A DNA stretch of 64,000 nucleotides from Talpa occidentalis (Eukaryota; Chordata; Mammalia; Eulipotyphla; Talpidae): positions 61,419,361 to 61,483,360 of the forward strand of contig NW_023605194.1 in the NCBI RefSeq assembly GCF_014898055.3, written 5' to 3'. Shown here in pieces: positions 11,894-22,055 of this stretch. The number at the start of each line of letters is the position of its first letter. Within the stretch, counting starts at the first letter, position 1. The notes under the pieces are model-generated. The model saw nothing but the letters and a program-made list of their open reading frames with translations. It was not told the origin of the DNA and searched no databases. A program made the position numbers and the translations under genes.

Positions 11894-12018
11894 AGACAGG
11901 AAAGGTCTGCCGCGCCATGTGGGATTCTTGCCGCTCAGCTGGGATTGAACCCACACTGGAGAGGCTGCGTACAGCTTCATAGCACTGCACTCAACCCGCT
12001 GTGCCACCGGGGAGGCCC
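11894..12018 (-). mobile_element. SINE 5' half, inverted
   Basis: Read on the minus strand, this is the first 125 bp of the Rhin-1-like SINE: GGGCCTCCCCGGTGGCACAG through GGCAGACCTTTCCTGTCT. It ends where the plus-strand 3' half at 12268 begins. The flank next to its 5' end (12019-12033) is the inverted copy of the target-site duplication found after the 3' half (12411-12425, 14 of 15 matching). Confidence 0.85.
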
Positions 12019-12223
12019 ATCATACCTATTTCTAAGACTAAACTAAAATACCCTGACACATGATTCCTGATGCCCACACACCACTTCTCCATAAGCAGAT
12101 TCAGGATCCCCTAGTCCATGAACAGCAGTCTCATAGCCTCTGTTTTTCAGTCCACCTCTCTCTACTTTACATAACGGACCTTGGGGTAGACATGACTAAC
12201 ACTCATAGAAAATAGTTTATTTT

Positions 12224-12271
12224 AGAGCAGGGACTACACTTTTGTTTCCCAATCATGTTATATCTGGTCGC
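12224..12271 (+). repeat. 48-bp direct repeat, copy A (at breakpoint)
   Basis: Identical over 48 bp to 12523-12570. It runs from AGAGCAGGGACTACAC to ATATCTGGTCGC. Its last four bases (TCGC) overlap the start of the SINE 3' half. Confidence 0.95.
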
Positions 12272-12410
12272 CCGCTGCTCCCCTCAGCAGTGTATTTCAG
12301 CGGTCTGCCTTTCTGCTCCTTGCTCTGTCTCTGATGAATCCTATCACCTTCCGTGCCTCTGGCCTGTACCCCAGCTCCTGTATAAAAATAAATAAATCTA
12401 AAAAAAGTTT
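12268..12410 (+). mobile_element. SINE 3' half
   Basis: Begins TCGCCCGCTGCTCCCCTCAG, the exact continuation of the inverted 5' half. It continues to the AAATAAATAAATC tail and poly(A). The right target-site duplication AGAAATAGGTCTGAT follows at 12411-12425. Confidence 0.88.
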
Positions 12411-12522
12411 AGAAATAGGTCTGATCTTGGCAAATCTTTGATATTTAAGCTAAGGTTCACCAGCAAAAAAATCATTGGTGGGCATGGGGTCTGAGAAGAG
12501 TGATTTTCTAGTGTCTTAAAAA

Positions 12523-12570
12523 AGAGCAGGGACTACACTTTTGTTTCCCAATCATGTTATATCTGGTCGC
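12523..12570 (+). repeat. 48-bp direct repeat, copy B (probable source)
   Basis: Perfect match to 12224-12271. It sits in apparently undisturbed flanking DNA, so it is the likely template for copy A. Confidence 0.95.
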
Positions 12571-12889
12571 ATCTTAATGAAGTCGTGCTTAAAAATTTTC
12601 CTAAAGTCAATTAATTAGAGTCACAAATCCACAGAGATGCTGTTTACTTTCTGTCAAAATTCAACATGTTTACGTCTACTGAGAGTTACTTATTTTGCAT
12701 TGGTATTATGGCTTCATCTCCTTTGGGCTAATTGTTTTACAAGCACAGGTGATTTTTTTTTTTTTTATTCTTCTAAATGTGGACCAGTGTCTACATTTTC
12801 TCTCTACTACCTGGGTTCAATATACCTTTGCACATATGGAGAAGGGAGCATAACACTGCATGCTCCCTTTGTAGACTAGCTGGGTCTAA

Positions 12890-13110
12890 TGCAGGGATTG
12901 TCTGACTTGGCATTAACCGGGCATTTTGTGCTGGATAATTTTGTTGTCATGAACTGTCTGCGCATGGGGCAGGGGATGGAGGGTGGGGTGTTCAGCATCA
13001 TCCTCTACTCACCAGATGCAGGAGCATCCTACTTTGTTGCCACCTCCCACTAAGATTGTCAAAGTCAAATATATCTCCAGACCGTGTGACTCTTGGTTGA
13101 GAACCACTGA
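12890..13110 (-). mobile_element. MER5-like hAT element, minus strand
   Basis: The reverse complement shows the MER5 order: TTCTCAACC-type end (here GGTTGAGAACCACTG at the right), TCTGGAGATATATTTG, GTGGTGGCACCTCC-like middle, CAGTTCATGACAACAAAAT. Non-autonomous and non-coding. Confidence 0.65.
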
Positions 13111-13197
13111 TCCAGAGGACTCCAGTGTTTGATGAGTCTTGGGATAAAGTGGCTCATCTCAGCCTCTCTAACAACTCAGATGATATCAGTCTCATCT

Positions 13198-13406
13198 GGA
13201 CAGACAGTTACATCTCTCTGGAGATGCTTCTCCACATCTCTGAGTCCTCTTGCAGGTAGATGACCAGTGGGTTGAATCATTCGACAGCTGATGAATTCCC
13301 TGAAGCTTTCTCTTCTGCTGCCATGGTGACCTTGAAACTATGTGCTGCAGATTTCATCCCTAGAAGATGCAAGCAGACTGAGCCTTGAGTTTCTCTGGAG
13401 GACTCC
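13198..13406 (+). mobile_element. LTR fragment, copy 2 of local duplication
   Basis: About 11 mismatches and one 7-bp indel over 209 bp relative to 10624-10838. It ends abruptly at GGACTCC, without the LTR 3' end that follows copy 1. Confidence 0.75.
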
Positions 13407-14944
13407 GGCACAAAAATATGTTTTGGGTCTGCGTTCCTATAAACCCCCAACTCAACACCCAGTTTCCCAATTGTAGTACAACTGAAGTCACAGCAGTTTA
13501 TGAATAGACAGATATAATAGTAATTAATTTCTGTGCAAAATATTTATTAAATATATATATAAAATTGTTATTAGTTTTTTCCTTCGCTACCTTCCATTGC
13601 CGGCAGCAATTCGAGGCACATTCTAGGCAACCTGGAACTATTCACTGATGAGAATACAGAGTTGCACAACTCTCAGTGCCTAAATTTTGTGGCATAAAGG
13701 CATCAGAGTATCAACCTGTGCACTGTGCTCCATGGAAGCTTTTCCTATAGTTCATAAGAGATTGGCAGCAGGAAGGTACCAGACTCTACACGGGCCCCTG
13801 GAGAGAGGATGGATGGTTACTGGCTGGGTGTAGGGTAAGTTGATTTTCAGGCTTTTCTGCCCTCAGCCATTAAGATTGCCCTGCCTGATGGTACAGCTGC
13901 ATTTTGTTACATTGTTATAAGTTTATTGTTTACTTCTGTGGGCCAGCCATGGCAGCAGTATTGAGATATTCTCTGAGGGAAGCAGAGGCAGGAAAAAGGA
14001 GAGAGGGGGAGAAAGATCTCCAGAGAAGGCCAAGTGAAGACTTGCTGGGGGTTTGGAGACCTTCTGGCCTCTTGGCGCCCTCACCCCAGCCTGCTGTGTA
14101 CCTGGTTGCTGCAGTACATGTAAAAGCTCAATAAAAGCCCAAGAAAGCCACCGAGGGCTCCAGGACTCCTCCTTTACCCGGTCTGCATAAAATCATAGAA
14201 AACCTTCTCTGTGCTTATCTTGTCACTACACTGGGCATTGAACTAAACAGGAGCTTGTCGGAATAAGATGGAAAACAGAAACTGCTATCAGGGGAGATCA
14301 CTGTTGAAAAGACAGACGCTCAGTTTTCCATTGTAACTATGTTTCTTTAGTTCAAAACATCATTAGACCTGCTGATCCCACGTGAGGAAATGTAAATACA
14401 GGTAATCCAGTAACGTGATGCCTCTGAAAGCCCACCCTGACTTTCTGCAATAAATCTGGCCCAAGTCCCTTCAGATTTATGTTCTAGAGATTTTCATTTT
14501 TTTTGTTTTATTAGCACATTTACTCTTATTTGTCAAGCAGTTGGGTTGGTATCTGTGTGTCTATAGATTATAAATGTGTAGATAAGACACTAATAGGGAC
14601 TCAGACTGGGTACAGAGGGATGCATCTTTCACCGACATTTACCATCCATTATAAAGGGTTGAAACTTGAAACTGGAGAGATCTCTCTCTTAACCCAGGCT
14701 TGCCTAATATTCTGGCATCCTACAATTTCGTATTCTTTTTAAGGGAAAGAAAAAGGAAAGTAGGAGGGTGGGAGGATTTGTCCTTCATTTTCTCAGTTGG
14801 AGAAATGAGGAAATGTGGTGTTTTATTCATAGGCAAAGTTTTTTTGGCAAATCTTTTGAAAGTTAGTGGGATTTTATAGATCCTCTCTACCTACTCCACC
14901 CCCTCTATGCTAGCCATCCCCACCCAGCTCAGAAAATATCTTTG
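13407..14944. other. Unassigned; possible solitary LTR around 13880-14230
   Basis: A GA-rich block followed by AATAAA at 14130-14135 and a C-rich stretch looks like the U3-R-U5 order of an LTR. I see no target-site duplication or TG...CA ends, so this is only a suggestion. The ORF at 13904-14134 lies in it and resembles nothing known to me. Confidence 0.25.
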
Positions 14945-15250
14945 GCAGATGGCATCATTACCCTCAATTCTTTAATCACACCTTTGCCATGTGGCTTTGC
15001 AGCCCCCCACCCCGCCAAAGGCATATCACATTTTCCTACTGGCTATGACTTGCTTGGCCAATGGGGTGGCAACCGCCATGGCCAGTTCTATACCTGGACC
15101 TTAAGTGGCATCATTTCTCCCACCTCTAGGAGAAGAGCTTCCTTCATGAAGCTGCTTCCCCACTGCCTGAGGTCCAGAGCCATACATAGGGGACCTGAAC
15201 CATGCGGCCCAGGGTAGCCAGGCCTATAGCTTGGGGATGAGCCCATAGCT
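14945..15250 (+). mobile_element. MaLR-type LTR fragment
   Basis: TTGCTTGGCCAATGGGGTGG is the hallmark internal segment of many MLT1-like LTRs. The CCAAT-containing block is followed by a diverged body. The open frames here are repeat-derived. Confidence 0.45.
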
Positions 15251-15254
15251 GAGC

Positions 15255-15330
15255 CAAGCTCCTTTGGAGATGCATGCATTGTGCAAAATCGAAAAATGAT
15301 GTAAAAAATAAATAAAATTAAAAAATAATA
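15255..15330 (+). mobile_element. L1 3' end fragment
   Basis: ATGCATGCATTGTGC, CGAAAAATGATG and an AAATAAAATTAAAA tail match the window's opening L1 tail (about 125-185). Confidence 0.5.
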
Positions 15331-15399
15331 TAAGTATTAATGGATGTTCCTATAGCCCTCAGGAAACTGGGACCTATAAGAAATGGGCTTTTTGTTGGA

Positions 15400-15535
15400 G
15401 GACTCTGGGTGCTTTGGTGGTGGGAGATCTATGGTGACCACACCTGACAGGAGAGATCCTATACTGTCAAAATATAATATTAACTAGGTTGTAAAACAAT
15501 GGTTCTTCATTTAAAAAAATTAAAATTTAAAAAAG
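15400..15535 (+). mobile_element. L1 3' end fragment
   Basis: GGGTGCTTTGGTGGTGGGAG, ATCCTATACTGTCAAAA and an A/T-rich tail match the L1 3' end at 49150-49260 in order. Confidence 0.55.
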
Positions 15536-15889
15536 TCATTATTGCTTTGATTCACTGAATTCTGGAGTGAATTAGTTGTTATGCAGTAATAGCCAAGGAA
15601 CACAATGGCCTTAATCCCTTTAAATTCATATGTTAATTCTCAACTCAATATGTTTAGGGGCAAATGGATACTTTTCTAGCCCCTTCAAAATGCTGCAAGA
15701 GCTGATACCAACGCCTTTGACAACACATTGTTGGAGATTACCTTCTCTTTCTGGATCTTTTAGTTGCTATATTCACAGCCCTGAGCTTGTACACGGGACA
15801 GTCCAGACCAGGGGAAAATGTGTGAATGTGGTATCAGTAGTCTTGAAATTAGATGAAGTTTCTGGAACTCAGTAATTGTAACTTTGGAG
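15536..15889. other. No feature recognised
   Basis: The 81-codon ORF at 15630 has no recognisable domain. Confidence 0.45.
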
Positions 15890-16010
15890 AGGACTTTTCA
15901 GTTCTCTGAATCTCAGTTTCCTCACCTGCTGGGCTGGTGGAAGAGAGTAGAGATTACGTACACAAGTCTCAGCACAAAAATAAATGGCAGGTGTTATTAT
16001 GTTCCTGGAA
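15890..16010 (-). repeat. MIR fragment, minus strand
   Basis: CTGAATCTCAGTTTCCTCAC followed later by AAATGGCAGGTGTTATTATG is the reverse-complement MIR core and end. Confidence 0.65.
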
Positions 16011-16239
16011 TAAATCATTGAATTTTGTTTTCTATCAGCCTTGGTGACCTGGACCTTCTTCCTGACAAATATGGTAACTTCCAGGGCTCTTTCCAGTGTG
16101 TGTCCAGGTCTGATATTGCTGGCTGGCCCTGTGTGTTCCTTTCCTGGTCTACTCAGTTAACTTTCAGAGGGGACATCAGGCAGTACACCTGGCTGTCCTG
16201 TTTACATGGCATGCAGTGCTCCTAAAAACAACAGCAACA

Positions 16240-16506
16240 AAGGTGGCGCAAGGGGTTAAGACATAACCTATGAAGCTATCCACAGACACTGCTGCATGAG
16301 TTCGATCCCCAGCCAGGGAGCTACCCACATGGTGCAGCAGACCTCTCCTGTCTCTCCTGCTGCTCCCCTCAGCAGTGTATTCCAGTCAATCCACCTGTTC
16401 TGTTCCCCACTCTGTCTCTGGTGAATCCTCTTACCTCCCCCCCCCCCAATCTCTGGCCTGTATCCCAGTTCTTGTATGCATAAACAAATAAATCTTTTAA
16501 AAAAGG
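16240..16506 (+). mobile_element. tRNA-derived SINE, 5' end slightly truncated
   Basis: Starts at GGTGGCGCAAGGGGTTAAG, with GAGTTCGATCCCC as B box and a TATGCATAAACAAATAAATC tail. A C12-type homopolymer interrupts the body near 16440. No clear target-site duplication. Confidence 0.85.
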
Positions 16507-16589
16507 AGTCATAATAGACACTATTGAGTGCTGACTAGGTTTAAGGACTTTGCATGAATGATCTTGTTTAATTTTTGAAGAAATCCTAT

Positions 16590-16960
16590 TATGCACTGAA
16601 TCATGTTTCCCCCCTCCAAATTCACGTTAAAGCCTTAACCTCCAATGTATCTCCAAATACAGTCCTTTGCCTCCCCCTCCTTTGCCTTTAAGAGGCAAAG
16701 TTTAATGAGGTCCTGAAGGTGGGGCCCTGTTCCAATGGGATCGGCCTCTTAAGAAAGGAGGGAGAGACGAAAGAGCTCTCTTCATGTGCTCAGGGGAAAG
16801 GCCACGTGAAGACACAGCAGGAAGGTGGCCATCTGCAAGCCAGGAAGAGAGGTCTCATCAGAAGCCAGCCATGCTCGCACCTTCATCTCATCCTTCCAGC
16901 TTCTAGAATTGTGAGAAAACAAGTTTCTGTTGCTTAAGTCACTCAGTCTGTGGCATTTTG
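16590..16960 (+). mobile_element. MaLR-type LTR (MLT1/MST-like)
   Basis: The LTR order is clear: TGAATCATGTTTCCCCCC and CCTTAACCTCCAATGTATC, then GTGGGGCCCTGTTCCAATGG, GAAGACACAGCAGGAAGG, TTCTAGAATTGTGAGAAAAC, and TTGCTTAAGTCACTCAGTCT near the end. Confidence 0.75.
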
Positions 16961-16984
16961 TTCTGGCACTCCAAGGTGATGACA

Positions 16985-17130
16985 ACTCTCTACATGGTTA
17001 ATATTATCACCATTTCCATTTTACCGTTAAAGAAACTGGGTTCAGAGAAATGAAGTAACCCTCCTTGCCCCATCTCCAACAACTGTTGGAGACAGAATTC
17101 CCACCTTCACAGCCCTACTCCTGCATCTGT
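16985..17130 (+). repeat. MIR fragment
   Basis: ATTATCACCATTTCCATTTT, AAAGAAACTGGGTTCAGAGA and GAAGTAACCCTCCTTGCCC follow the MIR core. The 3' part is degraded. Confidence 0.65.
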
Positions 17131-17929
17131 ATATTGATTCCCTCTGCTTGTCTGGGTCTTGATGAGCTCTGGAGCCCCTTACTCTCTGCAGGCATATTCT
17201 AGGTATGAGGTAAGAGTACATGCAGCCACCAATATGAGGAAGAACTGATGTTGAGCAAGCAGAGCTAGGCCCTCAGCTCAGGTTACAGAGGTACTCAGAG
17301 GCAGCAATGTGGCCTACTAAAGAGGCTTCTTTTGGTCAGAATTTCAGAGGATAGCCCCACCGTATTCAGGGGAGGCTGCCTAGAAAAAAAGACACCCCCT
17401 TCAAAAAATTGTTTTTTTTTTTGTGGACAGTAATAAATTCTTTAGAGTGTAAACAATTCCACTCAATACATATTTTATCAAGTCATTGCCTGACATAAAA
17501 AAGTAGCTGGTTATATAATATTTATAAATGTTAATAAACATACAATAGGATATTTTTGAAATACCTCTTAGTCTGTCTTCCCTCAGTGATAAGTCAGTTT
17601 TACTTCCTACCCTTATTCTACCATTTGGCCCGGACAAGACCTCAGGGCAAATGATACCTAAAGAGGAAGGGCTGTTGGGAAATCTCTGTCACACAGGCAA
17701 TGCAGGGAAGCCCGGTGTTTCCCGTGTCCAGGGAGGAGTGAGGAGAGGACACACAGGCAAAGAAGCTGGTGATGGCGCCGTGTCTGATCTCCCTACTTAC
17801 TTCAGTCTCAGGGTGGAACTCCAGGCTGGTGGAGGAAACAGGACAGTGTGGTAGAAACTTCTAGATAGACTTAAGGAGAATTGAGATTCTTGAATCTAGT
17901 GACTTATTTTCCTCAGGGTTTGCTGGGGA
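17131..17929. other. No feature recognised
   Basis: Unassigned, including an AT-rich minus-strand ORF (17401-17637) that looks like chance. Confidence 0.5.
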
Positions 17930-18125
17930 CCCCAAGGACAGATCTTCTCATGTACTGTGGACATTTGGGGCCAGGCAATTATTTTTTGTAGGGGAGCTGT
18001 CCCATGCACTATTTAACAGGGTCTCTGACCTCTACCTACTACATGCTAAAAGTACCTCCTCAATTGTGACAATCAAAAATGTCTCCAGAATTTGCCAAAT
18101 ATGTCCTGAGAGCAAACCTGGTTCC
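17930..18125 (-). mobile_element. MER5-like hAT element, minus strand
   Basis: The GGGGAGCTGTCCCATGCACT, CTACCTACTACATGCTAAAA, TGTGACAATCAAAAATGTCT, CCAGAATTTGCCAAATATGT series is the reversed MER5 consensus. Confidence 0.72.
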
Positions 18126-18449
18126 CCACAGGACCCATTGTGCTAAGAGATGCCCAGCTTTTGAGTCTGTGCTGGAGACAGAGTTGACAGAGCAGCTTCG
18201 TTGGGAAGAAGTTGGGGGTAGATGAGTCAGAGGGAGGGCTCCCAGCTCTCCAGGACCTGCATGTGGGAGCAGGAAATCCCAAAGTTCCTGTTTGTCCAGA
18301 TGATGTGTTCAGATGCTAGGAAGGCCCATAGTACTACAGAGATGGAAGCAGGTCGCTGGATCCATGGTCAATGCCAGTCCCACACAAAGCACACTCTGTG
18401 GTAGAGAAGAGCAAGAATCAAAGGAGGGTGTGCATCTTAAGCCTTCACC
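18126..18449. other. No feature recognised
   Basis: Unassigned. The last bases form the left target-site duplication of the nested SINE pair. Confidence 0.45.
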
Positions 18450-18467
18450 TTCCATTTGTATTCTTTT

Positions 18468-19005
18468 TTTTCTTAAAGATTTATTTATTTATGTATATTA
18501 GAACTGGGGTGTAGGGCCTCCCCGGTGGCTCAGTGGTTAAGCACTGGGCTGCGAAGCTGCCCACAGCCTCTGCAGCACCAGTTTGTTCCCTGGCCACCAG
18601 CGAGGGTCCCACATGGCGCGCAGACCTCTCCTGCCTCCCACTGCTCCCCTCAGCAGTGCACTTCGTCAGTCTGCCTGTTCTGCTCCCTGCTCTGGCTCTG
18701 GTGAATTCTCTTACCTTCCCGTGCTTCTGACTGTTCCCAGTGCTTGTATAAATAAATAAATTAATTTTTTAAAAAAAGAACTGGGGTGTAAGCCAGAGGT
18801 GCGAGGGTGAGAGGATTCATCAGAGACAGAGTGGGGAACAGAACAGGCAGACTGACTGCTGAGGGGAGCAGCGGGCGAGTCAGGAGAGGTCTGCTGTGCC
18901 ATGTAGGTAGCTCACTGGCTGGCTGGGGATCGAACTCATGCTGCAGTGGCTGCCAATAGCTTCATAGTACTGACGCTTAACCCCTTACACCATCAGGGAG
19001 GCCCC
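18468..19005 (-). mobile_element. tRNA-derived SINE, minus strand, interrupted by another SINE
   Basis: The minus-strand copy consists of 18468-18513 plus 18791-19005. Its 5' end GGCCTCCCTGATGGTGTAAG lies at the right. Imperfect target-site duplications (TTCCATTTGTATTC near 18450, CTCCATTTATATTT near 19006) flank the whole. A plus-strand SINE sits in its 3' part. Confidence 0.88.
18514..18776 (+). mobile_element. tRNA-derived SINE, young GCACTGGG-type, inside another SINE
   Basis: Starts GGGCCTCCCCGGTGGCTCAG and has the GCTCTGGCTCTGGTGAATTC body and the TGTATAAATAAATAAATT tail. Perfect 14-bp target-site duplications (AGAACTGGGGTGTA, 18500-18513 and 18777-18790) lie within the older SINE, which proves the order of insertion. 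Confidence 0.95.
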
Positions 19006-19267
19006 TCCATTTATATTTTGACTTTATGTTTGGTGAGAAGTGGAATGGGGAGACACTCTAGGTAAAATAAATTTGCTATGGTCATCCAAAATGTATTATT
19101 GTTAGAAGAGATTGAGGTGCCATTAATAATATGGCAAATATACAAATAATCAGTGCAGTGGGGGACTCCTGAGGAAGATTATATCAGTAAGAGAGCAATC
19201 AAAAAATGACATTTTCATTGCACACCTGAAGAACATCTGAATTTGTCTGAGTCTTTGAAGTAATAGT

Positions 19268-19500
19268 AACAACAGCAACAAACACACACCAAGTGCTTAC
19301 TGAGTTCTGAGTGTTTTGAAGGGATCATCTCCTTTAAGCCTCAACAAGCAGCCCTAAGAGGCAGATATTTTTACTATGGTCTTCTTACCTCTGAGGAGAG
19401 TGAGTTTAAGCTAAGCTCAATTACTGGTCCAAGGTGTTGTGTTTGGGAAGAGATAAGGTTTTGATTCAAACCCAGGTGAAATGGTTCCAGAGTCCCAGTG
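19268..19500 (+). repeat. MIR
   Basis: Almost full-length: CACCAAGTGCTTACTGAGTT, TTAAGCCTCAACAAGCAGCC, AGAGGCAGATATTTTTACTA and GATTCAAACCCAGG occur in MIR order. Confidence 0.8.
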
Positions 19501-20164
19501 ACTCTGCGCTTTCCGACACTGCCTCCCTATTGCTGTCTCCTTTTGTGTCTCTGTCCCATATTCATTCACGTATTCCTTTTGTTGTACTTGTGGGACAAAT
19601 GATATTATTCCATTTCTTTTCCATAGTAATTTCTAGCATTTAAGTTCTATGGGTCCTGATTTCTTTTCCCTTGGGAACTCCAATGCTTTCAAGACTGAGA
19701 AAGAACTGAAGGGAGTATTTGTTGTAGTAGATTATTCATGGTAAAGAATTTGCTGCACCCAGAGCAACAAAGATCTATTTGTGTGTAGACTGCAAGGGTG
19801 GCATCTGTGTCGCTTCGAATACCATATGCAGAGCACTGAGCAATGAGTTTGCGCCCTGGCCCCATGAAGTGCCCTCAGTAATAAGGCTTTGTAGATAGAG
19901 TTACTGGATACTGCTTACTACTTCTCAGTGCAACTCTTTCTGAAACAGCCAAGGTCTTAGCATTTTTCAAAGATAAAACTTAATTACATTAAAATGAATC
20001 CTTTGATTTATTTATAGCTATCAGTTTCTATTTAAAAACTTTTGGGTTTTTACACAGTGTCTCCATGGACCTGACCTTTCTCAGCTTCTTATCTAAGTAT
20101 GAAGAGGTCATAGGGCAACCATGAGATACCCAAAATAATCTATTTTTGTATATAGTCTAAAAGT
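19501..20164. other. No feature recognised
   Basis: Unassigned, without a credible ORF. Confidence 0.5.
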
Positions 20165-20320
20165 CGTTCTTATTTAATTCATTCGTTTTGTTTCCTTATG
20201 TACCAAAAATGGTGAAATCATTTACTCTGTGTCTTTCTCCACCTGACTTATGTCAGTAAGTCTATTACCCTCTAGGGCTATTCATTTTGTTGCAAATGGC
20301 AGGATTTCATCTTTTCTTTT

Positions 20321-20572
20321 CTTTTATTTAAACATACAAGAATTGGGGTACAAGCCAGAGGTGTGGAGGGTGAGAGGATTCACCAGACACAGAGTGGGGA
20401 ACAGAACAGACAGAGCGACTGAAATACACTGCTGAGGGGAACAGCAGGCAAGTCAGGAGAGGTCTGCTGCACTGTGTGGGTAGCTCCCTGGCTGGGGATC
20501 GAACTCGAGCTACAGTGGCTGCAGACAGCTTCATAGGTTGCGTCTTAACCACTTGTGCCATCTGGGAGGCCC
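20321..20572 (-). mobile_element. tRNA-derived SINE, minus strand
   Basis: Full-length copy. Perfect 15-bp target-site duplications (TTCATCTTTTCTTTT, 20306-20320 and 20573-20587) within the L1. Confidence 0.93.
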
Positions 20573-20640
20573 TTCATCTTTTCTTTTTATAGCTGTGTAA
20601 TATTCCATTGTGCATATATAAATGCCACATCTTCTTTATT

Positions 20641-20905
20641 TTTTTTAAAAAAGATTTATTTATTTATTTATATAAGAACCCAGGTACAGGCCAGATGTGT
20701 GGGAGGGTGAGAGGATTCACCAGAGACAGAGTAGGAATAGACCAGGCAGACTGACAAAATACACTGCTAATGGGAGCAGCGGGTGTGACAGGAGAGGTCT
20801 GCTGCACCATGTGGGTGGGACCCTTGCCTGATCCAACCAGAGCTGCAGAGGCTGCGGGCAGCTTCATAGCGCAGCGCTCAACTGCCTGCGCCATCAGGGG
20901 AGGCC
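20641..20905 (-). mobile_element. tRNA-derived SINE, minus strand
   Basis: Full-length copy. Target-site duplications ACATCTTCTTTATT and ATATCTTCTTTATC flank it, with small mismatches. Confidence 0.9.
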
Positions 20906-21170
20906 CCATATCTTCTTTATCTAATCACTTGTTAATGGGCACTTAGGTTGTTTCCCACTCTTGGTTATTGTGAATGTTGAGTATGGGGGAGAGTATGTAT
21001 TGCTTAAATGACTGTTTTTGTATTCATTCGGTAAATCCCAGAAATGGGATAACTGGATTATACAGAATTCCTGTTTTCTGTTTTTTGAAGCCTGTCCATG
21101 ATACTTGCCATAACAACTGCACCAGTTTACGTTCCCACAGCGTAAAAGGGTAAGAGAGCCTTCTTGTTTT

Positions 21171-21436
21171 TTTTTTTTTTTTAAACTTATTTATTTATAC
21201 AAGAATGGGGGTACAGGTCAGAGGCGCTGGAGGGTGAGAGAGTTCACCAGAGACAGAGCAGGGAGCAGAACAGGCAGACAGACCAAAGACACTGCTGAGG
21301 GGAGCAGCGGGCGAGGCAGAAGTCTGCTGTGCCATGTGGGTTTCTCCCGGGCCAGCTGGGAATCGAACCCGCACTGCAGAGGCTGCAGACAGCTTTACAG
21401 CTCAGCGCTCAACCCGTTGTGCCACCAGGGAGGCCC
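21171..21436 (-). mobile_element. tRNA-derived SINE, minus strand
   Basis: Full-length copy with a poly(T)-read tail. Perfect 15-bp target-site duplications GAGCCTTCTTGTTTT at 21156-21170 and 21437-21451. The B box appears as GGGAATCGAACCC on the plus strand. Confidence 0.95.
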
Positions 21437-21559
21437 GAGCCTTCTTGTTTTAAGGACACTGAATCTTCAGAGTTTTATGGAAAAACATTTTTAAAAATCA
21501 TTGGAATGGGTAGAATGATTTCTATTTTCTATTTAAATGTTGGTTGTGGTGATTGAAGA

Positions 21560-22055
21560 TGGCTGGAAATTTTCTGGCACTCCTCAAACTATGGAGCAGG
21601 TTCTAGGTCTCTACTTGAATTTGGATTAGCTTGTGATGTTTTGACCCCTAGAATGCAGTGAAAGTGATGACAGCTGTGGGCCCACCCTTGAAGAGGACTA
21701 GCAAGAGGACTGGGTCTACTGGAAAGTAAAAGCTCCATGTGAGAAGTCTGATGACTCTGGGGTCGCCACATTGTCAGAAGCAGGAGCCACATGGAGGGGA
21801 CCCTAAGGATGAGTTGCCAAGCAGGGAGGGACAGAGCCAGAGTGTGTGTGAAGCACTATAGCCTTAGGCAGGTGAGGGAACAAGCCATCCCAGAATCTCA
21901 GAATGGATCATCCAGGCCCTGCTAGGATCAGAGATGAATCTACAAGCTGAACTCCTCCTAAATTCTTACCCCACAAAGTGGTGACACAAATAAAATGGTT
22001 GCTTTAATGGCCACTAAGCTTTGCAGTAGCTTGTTACGCCACAATAGATAACCAA
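21560..22055 (+). mobile_element. MaLR-type LTR
   Basis: A typical MLT1-like end (TGCTTTAATGGCCACTAAGC, GCAGTAGCTTGTTACGCCAC, AATAGATAACCAAC) is preceded by the GTGATGTTTTGACCCC-like 5' part. The body is diverged. Confidence 0.7.

Larger units (their letters stand above)
20165..21455 (-). mobile_element. L1 fragment, minus strand, carrying three SINEs
   Basis: The L1 pieces are about 20165-20320, 20573-20640, 20906-21170 and 21437-21455. They read GTTGCAAATGGCAGGATTTC, GTGTAATATTCCATTGTGCA, TAATGGGCACTTAGGTTGTT and CCAGTTTACGTTCCCACAG, which is the reversed ORF2 C-terminal region. All three SINEs are in the same minus orientation, each with its own target-site duplication. Confidence 0.8.
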
